A stretch of 64,000 nt of DNA. Source: Flavobacterium sp. HSC-61S13 (GTDB lineage Bacteria; Bacteroidota; Bacteroidia; Flavobacteriales; Flavobacteriaceae). Shown here one piece after another: positions 54,214-61,600 of this stretch. Below the pieces are notes generated by a model that saw only the letters and a program-made list of their open reading frames with translations, was not told the origin of the DNA and did not search any database. Location: the NCBI RefSeq assembly GCF_024171535.1, contig NZ_JALJZV010000016.1, positions 30,366 to 94,365 of the forward strand. Reading direction: 5' to 3'. How positions within the stretch are numbered: position 1 is the first letter of the stretch; each line of letters begins with the position of its first letter. A program made the translations under genes and the position numbers.

Positions 54214-55539
54214 TTATTTTTTAACTGAGTCTTTCACTGGTATATAATCTAAAACCAATCGTTGATTTGAATTAAGGTATTTTTTAGCTACCTCTCTAAT
54301 CTCTTCTCTGGTCACAGAACGATAAATATCGATTTGTGTGTTAATCAAATTAATATCTCCATACAACAAATAATTTGAAGCCAAATTCTCTGCTAATCCT
54401 TCCAAATCTGAATTGCTTTCAACATACTGATTCTCAAAAGTATTTTGAAGCTTTTGGAAATCTCTTTCAGAAATCAATTCCGTTTGAAGTTTCGCGATTT
54501 CCACATCGATTTCCTTTACTAAGTCGTTTAATTCAAAACCCTGCATCGGGATTCCATAAACGAAATAGATTCCATAATCTTCTTGACTATAACTAAAAGA
54601 AGCTACTTCTAGAGCCATCTTTTTATTATCTACCATTTCCTTATACAATCTAGAGCTTTTCCCTCCAGACAATACCGCAGCGATCATTTCCAACACTCGA
54701 GCGTCACGAGTTTTCATTGATGGTGTTCTATAAGCGGTAACCACCATTGGCAACTGAATATTCGGATCTTGGTATTCGGCTTTGATCTCTTTTACGATTG
54801 GATCCTCTTCGATATGAGTTCTCTTGATAGCTGGACCTTTTGCAATTTCTCCGAAATACTTTTTAACCCAAGTTTTAGCCTGATCTTTTTCAAAATCACC
54901 AGCCACCACTAAGACAGCATTATTAGGGATATAGAATTTTTTATTGAAAGCTAAAAACTCATCTAAAGTCGCAGCGTCCAAATGCTCCATAGAACCAATT
55001 GGAGCCCAACGGTATGGATGTTTTACAAAAAGATTTTTCTTTACTTCTGTAAATAAGTTCCCGTATGGTTGATTATCTACACGTAATCTCTTTTCTTCCT
55101 TTACCACTTCATTCTGCGTACTCACTCCGATTTGATTGATCACGGGATGCATCAAACGCTCTGATTCCATCCACAAAGCCAATTCTAAATTATTTGAAGG
55201 AAAAACCTCGTAATAATAGGTTCTATCATCTGATGTGTTTGCGTTATTCTGACCTCCGTTTGCCGTAACGATTTTAAACCATTCCCCGCGTTGGATATTT
55301 TTAGTACCCTCGAAAAGTAAATGCTCAAAAAAGTGAGCGAATCCTGTTCTTTCTGGATTTTCGTCTTTAGCACCAACGTGATACATCACCGAAGTGACCA
55401 CTACAGGAGCCGATTTGTCTTGATGAAGTACCACATGAAGACCGTTGTCTAACGTATACTCTTCAAAGGCTACTTTTTGAGCTGAGGCTGCCCCACCAAT
55501 AATTAATGCGGCACTCAAAGCTGTTAAAGATTTTCTCAT
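54214..55539 (-). CDS. M16 family zinc peptidase, catalytic subunit
   Basis: 441 residues from the ATG at 55537-55539, giving a signal peptide RKSLTALSAALIIGGAASAQ. The inverted zinc motif is intact in FAHFFEHLLFEGT (HFFEH, with the distal Glu in the expected position downstream). It is a periplasmic peptidase of the pitrilysin type and is 10 bases upstream of its non-catalytic partner. A longer frame would run into the divergent rplU promoter region and is rejected. Confidence 0.9.
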   Translation of the reverse strand: MRKSLTALSAALIIGGAASAQKVAFEEYTLDNGLHVVLHQDKSAPVVVTSVMYHVGAKDENPERTGFAHFFEHLLFEGTKNIQRGEWFKIVTANGGQNNANTSDDRTYYYEVFPSNNLELALWMESERLMHPVINQIGVSTQNEVVKEEKRLRVDNQPYGNLFTEVKKNLFVKHPYRWAPIGSMEHLDAATLDEFLAFNKKFYIPNNAVLVVAGDFEKDQAKTWVKKYFGEIAKGPAIKRTHIEEDPIVKEIKAEYQDPNIQLPMVVTAYRTPSMKTRDARVLEMIAAVLSGGKSSRLYKEMVDNKKMALEVASFSYSQEDYGIYFVYGIPMQGFELNDLVKEIDVEIAKLQTELISERDFQKLQNTFENQYVESNSDLEGLAENLASNYLLYGDINLINTQIDIYRSVTREEIREVAKKYLNSNQRLVLDYIPVKDSVKK

Positions 55540-55566
55540 GGTATATAATTTAATTTTAGGTTTACC

Positions 55567-55574
55567 CAAAATTA
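55567..55574 (-). promoter_or_regulatory. -7 promoter box of the M16 pair
   Basis: The minus strand reads TAATTTTG, a TAnnTTTG match, 27 bases upstream of the start of the catalytic subunit gene. No -33 TTG at the usual distance. Confidence 0.5.
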
Positions 55575-55679
55575 GTCGCCTATCAATAAAAATTGTTACA
55601 CCTTTAATTATAAAACTTGAACTAATCGTCATTTTTATAGGCTGCTTCAGCTGTAAAAAATTCAATTATAAAACATTAG

Positions 55680-55711
55680 TTGTAAACCAATAATAAAAAT
55701 TTGTATATTTG
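55680..55711 (+). promoter_or_regulatory. Promoter of rplU-rpmA
   Basis: TTG at 55680-55682 and TATATTTG at 55704-55711, 21 bases apart, an ideal flavobacterial promoter. The start ATG lies 21 bases further. The TTG at the end of the box opens a false longer frame for rplU. Confidence 0.8.
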
Positions 55712-55732
55712 CAGACTTTTAAACATTATATT

Positions 55733-56098
55733 ATGTACGCAATCGTAGAGATAGCAGGGCAACAATTTAAAGTAAGCAAAGACCTAAAAGTTTATGTTCA
55801 CCGTTTGCCTCAAGAAGAAGGAGCTACTATCAGTTTTGATAAAGTTCTTTTAATTGATGACAACAACAACATTACTTTAGGCGCCCCAGCTATAGAAGGA
55901 GCTTCTATCGAAGCCAAAGTATTAAGACACCTACAAGGTGACAAAGTAATCGTCTTCAAGAAGAAAAGAAGAAAAGGTTACAAAAAGAAAAACGGTCACA
56001 GACAAGCTTTGACTCAAATTGTTATTGAAGGTATCAATGCAGGAGGAGCAAAGAAAAAAGCGGCTAAAAAAGAAAAAACTGCTGAAGCAGCTGAATAA
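55733..56098 (+). CDS. rplU: 50S ribosomal protein L21 (bL21)
   Basis: 121 residues from the ATG at 55733; the frame starting at 55709 begins in the promoter. The L21 fold reads MYAIVEIAGQQFKV at the start and VFKKKRRKGYKKKNGHRQ in the RNA-binding loop. A Lys/Ala-rich tail of about 20 residues (AKKKAAKKEKTAEAAE) extends past the usual end. It is followed by rpmA after 26 bases, the standard pairing. Confidence 0.97.
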   Translation: MYAIVEIAGQQFKVSKDLKVYVHRLPQEEGATISFDKVLLIDDNNNITLGAPAIEGASIEAKVLRHLQGDKVIVFKKKRRKGYKKKNGHRQALTQIVIEGINAGGAKKKAAKKEKTAEAAE

Positions 56099-56124
56099 TT
56101 ATTAACATTTAAAACTAAAACGTC

Positions 56125-56385
56125 ATGGCTCACAAGAAAGGTGTCGGTAGTTCTAAGAACGGTAGAGAATCAGAATCGAAACGCTTAGGTGTTAAGATTT
56201 ACGGTGGTCAAGCAGCTATTGCTGGAAACATCATCATTAGACAAAGAGGTTCTAAGCACAATCCAGGTGAAAACGTTTACATGGGTAAAGATCATACTTT
56301 ACATGCAAGAGTTGCTGGAATCGTGAAATTTGAAAAGAAAAGAGACAACAAATCTTTTGTTTCAATTCTTCCATTTGAAGCTTAA
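56125..56385 (+). CDS. rpmA: 50S ribosomal protein L27 (bL27)
   Basis: 86 residues. The N-terminus [20 protein letters not shown] is typical and reaches the peptidyl-transferase centre; there is no N-terminal extension of the type cleaved in Firmicutes. The core has [20 protein letters not shown]. It ends the unit and is followed by a terminator at 56427. Confidence 0.98.
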   Translation: MAHKKGVGSSKNGRESESKRLGVKIYGGQAAIAGNIIIRQRGSKHNPGENVYMGKDHTLHARVAGIVKFEKKRDNKSFVSILPFEA

Positions 56386-56426
56386 ATCCTTGTCTTGCTC
56401 TTAGCAATAACAGCAAACAAAAATAT

Positions 56427-56456
56427 AAAGACGCTCCTAGAGCGTCTTTTTTTATG
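56427..56456 (+). terminator. Terminator of rplU-rpmA
   Basis: A nine-base perfect stem AAAGACGCT / AGCGTCTTT with a five-base loop and a run of T residues, 42 bases after the rpmA stop. Confidence 0.9.
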
Positions 56457-56903
56457 GATCAGAGCCAACAGCGTCTTCTTTTACTCTCCCACCCCCGCTT
56501 CACTTTATTATTTACTTTTTTTACGAGTAGTATAGAACTATGAATCTCCCTAGCGTATTACCGTACCCAACGACTGCTAATAACACACCAGTCGATTCCG
56601 TTCGTCATTCTTCTGACTCCTATTTACCAACTGTAGACTTCTGTAGTTTTTAGTCGTTAGACAACGCTTTTTTACTTATTCCCAACTAATTTTCAGCGAT
56701 TAATAAGCTGTTTTTAATTATACAGTCAAAAAAAGCTAAAAAAAATAACAACAGCAGTCAAATCACCCCCGTTAAATTAACTGTAAAAATAGAATCAAAT
56801 ACTTTATTTAACAAATAAAAAAGCAATTACACAACCGAATACGCAAAATAAATTAAAAATACACAAATGATAAAAAAAGTTTTTTTTAGTAAATAGTATT
56901 ATT
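56457..56903. other. A/T-rich intergenic stretch
   Basis: No gene, RNA or repeat that I can recognise in about 450 bases. It becomes A/T-rich towards the promoter box of the next gene. Confidence 0.5.
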
Positions 56904-56911
56904 TATTTTTG
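56904..56911 (+). promoter_or_regulatory. Probable -7 box of the repeat lipoprotein gene
   Basis: TATTTTTG matches TAnnTTTG, 28 bases before the ATG. Confidence 0.55.
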
Positions 56912-56939
56912 GTCTAAATAAAAACAATAATTATATTTT

Positions 56940-58142
56940 ATGAAAAATATCAGAATTTTTGCTTTTCTAGCAATTGCAAGTTTGCTTACAGTAAGTTGTT
57001 CAAGCGATGATTCCACACCAAATCTACCTACGGAAACTCAAAAAGAGCTTGAAGCTAAATTCCCGGTAGTTGGAACTTATGAATACGCGCATGGAGCGAT
57101 GAAGATTCCTTATGTATTCACTGCACAGTCGTTGGTTGTTCAAAACTCCAACATGAGTGGCGAAGACACCGAAGAAGTTGTGGTTAAGGCTTATCAACAA
57201 ATTAAAGATGGTGTATATAAAATCGTAACAAGAGAGAGTAAAACAGCACAATACACCGCTTTTTTCTTAAGAAATGTGACTAACGAGAGCCTTGAAATCA
57301 ACATGGACCATAGTTTTGCTACGGAAAAAGAAGCCATCGACAGCAAATATGCTGATCCTAACGAAGGGCCTAATTCTACACATACAAAATTTGGTTGGTT
57401 AAAATTAAATAAAGCATCCATTGCATCCATTGCCCTACCGGTTTCTGGAAAATTTATTTTTGACGGAACAAGTCAACCAGGAGGAGGAATATACACCTAT
57501 GCTTTCACCAATGAAAAAGTGACCTTTGACTCTGGGCATGGTGCTTATGACATGAAAGTTTTAAACTTTAATAAGACAACCAATAAAATACTTTTAGAGG
57601 GATTGGATACTAAAGCGGGAACTTTCTATGTGGCTCAATTAAAAGACATAACTACTAAGTCAGTACAAATCGCTAGAGTAACTAAAGCTCCGCTAGAAGG
57701 GTCTAACCCTAAAGCAGAGGCAGAAGCGATCTTCAAAGACACTAAAGACTTGGAAGGTAACTTTACAAAATACTACAAGGAAGATGCTATTCTACCAGTT
57801 CAAGGAGTATATGAATTTGATGGTACATCAATGGGTGGTGGTATTTACACCTATACTTTCAGCAACGAAACCATCAGTTTTGATTCTGGAACTCCATACA
57901 GTATGAAAGTTTTGGCATACAATAAAACACTTAACACCATATTACTAGAAGGTATTGACGCATCGGTTCAAGGTGTATTTTATGTTATAAAACTAGACGC
58001 TATTACAGCAACTTCTGTAGCGGTAGGTCGCGATACTTTTAAAGCTACTGCTGACAAACCAAATCCTAAAGATGATGCAACCGCTACTTTTAATGGAAAA
58101 ACTCCATTCGCAGGTAGATTAACACCTTACCAAAAAAAATAG
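56940..58142 (+). CDS. Lipoprotein with internal repeats, unknown function
   Basis: 400 residues; signal LAIASLLTVSC gives lipidation at Cys20 (SSDDS follows). Two clear repeats of about 115 residues make up the C-terminal two thirds, beginning near residues 163 and 283: both contain FDGTS..GGGIYTY, a FDSG turn, MKVL.(F/Y)NKT.N.ILLEG and a final FYV segment. The N-terminal third (residues 40-160) is a third, more diverged unit (VVGTYEYAHG). I do not know the family. It is probably surface-exposed. Confidence 0.75.
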   Translation: MKNIRIFAFLAIASLLTVSCSSDDSTPNLPTETQKELEAKFPVVGTYEYAHGAMKIPYVFTAQSLVVQNSNMSGEDTEEVVVKAYQQIKDGVYKIVTRESKTAQYTAFFLRNVTNESLEINMDHSFATEKEAIDSKYADPNEGPNSTHTKFGWLKLNKASIASIALPVSGKFIFDGTSQPGGGIYTYAFTNEKVTFDSGHGAYDMKVLNFNKTTNKILLEGLDTKAGTFYVAQLKDITTKSVQIARVTKAPLEGSNPKAEAEAIFKDTKDLEGNFTKYYKEDAILPVQGVYEFDGTSMGGGIYTYTFSNETISFDSGTPYSMKVLAYNKTLNTILLEGIDASVQGVFYVIKLDAITATSVAVGRDTFKATADKPNPKDDATATFNGKTPFAGRLTPYQKK

Positions 58143-58194
58143 TTAGTCCGCCTGTTTTATCTCAGTCTGAGATTAAGCTAGTGTTTTATATCTA

Positions 58195-58228
58195 AGCAGT
58201 AATAAGTTAAATCTTATTACTGCTTTTT
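58195..58228 (+). terminator. Terminator of the repeat lipoprotein gene
   Basis: A perfect 12-bp stem AGCAGTAATAAG / CTTATTACTGCT with a TTAAAT loop and a T run, about 50 bases after the stop codon. Confidence 0.85.
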
Positions 58229-58569
58229 CGTTTATGAAACACACTGCTTTTTTCCAACGCTCATTTTCTAAGTTAATTTAAGATTCAAAAAGCCTTCATC
58301 CAATTTAACTTGTTTTTACAAATCCAGCGAATATACTTTCATAAAAAATATGATTTTCTTATAAAATATAATTAAAATTGAGAAATTAATAAAAAAAACA
58401 GGCTTTTTCGAAGATTTATTGCTCTAAAATTAAATGCAATCACAGCGCACAAAACATAACCAACTTAAAATCATAAACATACAAAAAAATTAGTCCCGAA
58501 ATTTTTTTAACCCCTTACAAATCTTGAACTTAACCGTGTTAACATAAATATCTGTTAAGTTTTTTTAGT

Positions 58570-58577
58570 TATATTTG
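58570..58577 (+). promoter_or_regulatory. -7 promoter box of the giant surface protein gene
   Basis: TATATTTG, an exact TAnnTTTG match, 30 bases upstream of the ATG at 58608. The 340 bases between the previous terminator and this box are A/T-rich and hold no other feature that I can name. Confidence 0.6.
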
Positions 58578-58607
58578 GCTAATCACACCCATTAAATCAA
58601 GTATACT

Positions 58608-61600
58608 ATGAAACTTAAACTAACCACTCTTATTCTGGTACTGACCGTGCTTTGTAGCTATTGGCTGTTTGCAGACCAGAAATTACAGACGTTTTTGTTT
58701 GGCGGCGCTATAGCCGAATCAAACCTCTCGCCTAGCGAGAATCAAGGTTCGATGTTAGCACTTGCTGCTGGCGATATCTTCGTCGAAGACTTCGAATCTG
58801 CTACAGCATGGAATTTCATCAATTCCAACACCAACAAATGGCATATTGGAACCGCTGTAAAAAATGGCGGAGCCAAGTCGTTGTATATCTCAGATGACAA
58901 CGGCACAAGCAATGCTTACAGCGTTGCGAAACTAGGTGAAGACGTGAGTCTAGCGGTTAGTTCCGGGTTTTCCATTCCCGCAGCTACCAAAGACTATATC
59001 ATCAGTTTTGACTGGCGCAGTGTCGGAGAAGGAAACGATTGGTTTGTCGGTGATGCGCTTACTGTTTGGCTAATTCCCGATAGTTATACACCTCCTAAAA
59101 ATCTTAGAATAACCCCTGCGAGTTCTGGTGGGCTATTGTTAAAGGCTGACATGTATGGTCAGGCTAGCTTTAAAAAAGAAATTTTAAAAGTGGATTTGAG
59201 CCCATACGCAGGTACCAAAATGAAACTGGTCTTTCAATGGGTAAATGATGAATGGGGAGTAGGCCCGCCTCCTGCAGCAATCGACAACATACAGATATAC
59301 AAAGAAACATGTCAAGAGCCAAAAGACCTGACTGTAAAAGACATAGAACTAGAAAAAGCAACCATCAATTGGACTGCGCCTAATAGTTCCGTTACCGACT
59401 ATGAGCTATTTATTGGAACAGATGCCCATTATCCAAGTGGACAAACTGGCATTATTAAGGCCAGTGGCGTAACCACACACACTTTTCAAAATTTAATACC
59501 GAGTACCTATTATTACGTTTGGTATCGCTCGGTATGCTCCAGCTCCGATCAAAGTTATTGGGCAGGACCGGTTAAATTCATGACCAAATGCGGTGTCTTT
59601 AAAGCTCCTTTTTATGAAACCTTTGATACCGATTCACCCAATGTAGAATGTTGGACTTTTGTTCAAAAAAATAGTGATGATGAAACTTCTTTAGAACTCA
59701 CAACGGGTTATATGATGGAAGGTGATCGTGGCTTAATGTTTAATAGTTACTATGCTAATACCGTTCACGACAGTTATGCAATAACCCCTACCTTTGATTT
59801 TAATGGTGGGTTATATAAATTGACCTATTACTATAAAACATCACCTTCTGGAGATAATGAATTCGAGGTACTGTTATCAAATAGCGGTATAGATACCAAT
59901 AATTTTACAACGGTAGTTAAAGCCAAACAAAAATATCAAAAATCTGAATACGTAAAAGAAACGATCTTTTTAACGGGAATTACAGGCAAAGTCAATATAG
60001 CCTGGCACATTAATTCTATCGGCGAGGCTACTTTTCATTTAGACAATGTAAGCTTAGAAAGTGTGGGTTGTACCGAACCATTAAATACAGCCGTATCAGA
60101 TATTAAAACCAATAGTGCTCAATTTAATTGGGATGATGCTATAGCTAAAGAGTGGGAATACGCTGTTGTAAATTCAAATAGTGGCTCACCAACAACCTCT
60201 GGTACAAAAACTACTACGACCACTGTAGCTATTACCAAAGATGTTTCTGGTAATTCGCTTACTTCCGATACCCAATATGATTTTTATGTTCGCGCTAAGT
60301 GTTTGGACGGCACTATGGGTGAATGGATGGGACCTATAACATTTAAAACCGCTTGTGATGCTAGAAATGTCCCTTATAAAGAAGGATTTGATAAGGCTGG
60401 GGAAAGTGATCTCGCTTGTTGGACTATCTTAGACATCAATAATGACGGGACAAATTGGGGCAATATCTGGAAACAGTCAGAATGGACAGTATATAAGGGT
60501 GATCATTGTATGTATTACTCGGGATCCTCTCCTGAGAACGACGATTGGTTAATTTCTCCAGGATTCAATTTAAAAGGCGGCCTATATGCCGTTACTTTTT
60601 ATTATCAACTGGATCAGAATACTACGGGGAATTTAGAAGTAAAACTTTCTACCTCTGGAGTCTCTCCGGCTTCCTTTACAAAAACCATCGGAACAACACT
60701 GCCGTATAAGGGCGCTTTTTACACCAAAAAAGTGGTTTATGTAGATGGAGTTAATGGAGTTGCCAATATTGGTTTTCATATGACGGGCACCAACGGTTCC
60801 CTGCAAATCGATGAATTTAGTATTGAACAGACTAATTGCCGTATACCAGAAGATCTTACTATTACTGACATCGGAACTGCCAGCGTTGACTTAACGTGGA
60901 CAGACCCTAGCAGTACTAAATGGGAATATTTCCTTGCTGTTGAGGATGGTTTAAATACGCTTCCCGTTGGTTCAGGTACGAATGCTACCACAACCTCGAT
61001 TAAAGCAAATCGAGTTAATGGAACCAACGCGTCGTTAGAACCCAACAAAGAATACAAAATCTTTGTGCGTTCCTCATGCGGACCGGGTCTATACAGCGAA
61101 TGGGTAGGACCGATCAAATTCAGAACAGACTGTTTGATCATGACTTTACCGTATCAAGAAGGATTTAACAGCGATTCAGAAACTCAGTATTGCTGGAAAA
61201 TAGTCGATGGAAACAACGACAAACCATCGTATGGTGGATTTGGCGAATGGTTTACTGTGGATTATCAGGCTTACGAGGGAGATAGATCGATGTATTTTAC
61301 AAACTTAAACGGGCCTAATAACGATGATTGGTTGATGTCACCACTTTTTAAGTTCGATAAAAAGAAAATTTATCGCGTGACGTATATGCACCGTACAGAA
61401 CCAGGGATTAAATCGGAATTTGCAGTTAAGCTTTCCAATACTGGACGTGAACAAGCCAAATACACTAAAGTTTTGTTGGCTAACGCCACTTATGACAATG
61501 TTCCGTGGAAAAAACACAAATTTTTACTTTCTGATATCGACGGTGACGTAAGCATTGCTTTTCACGTTACTGATTACAAAAATAATGGATCCCTAACTTA

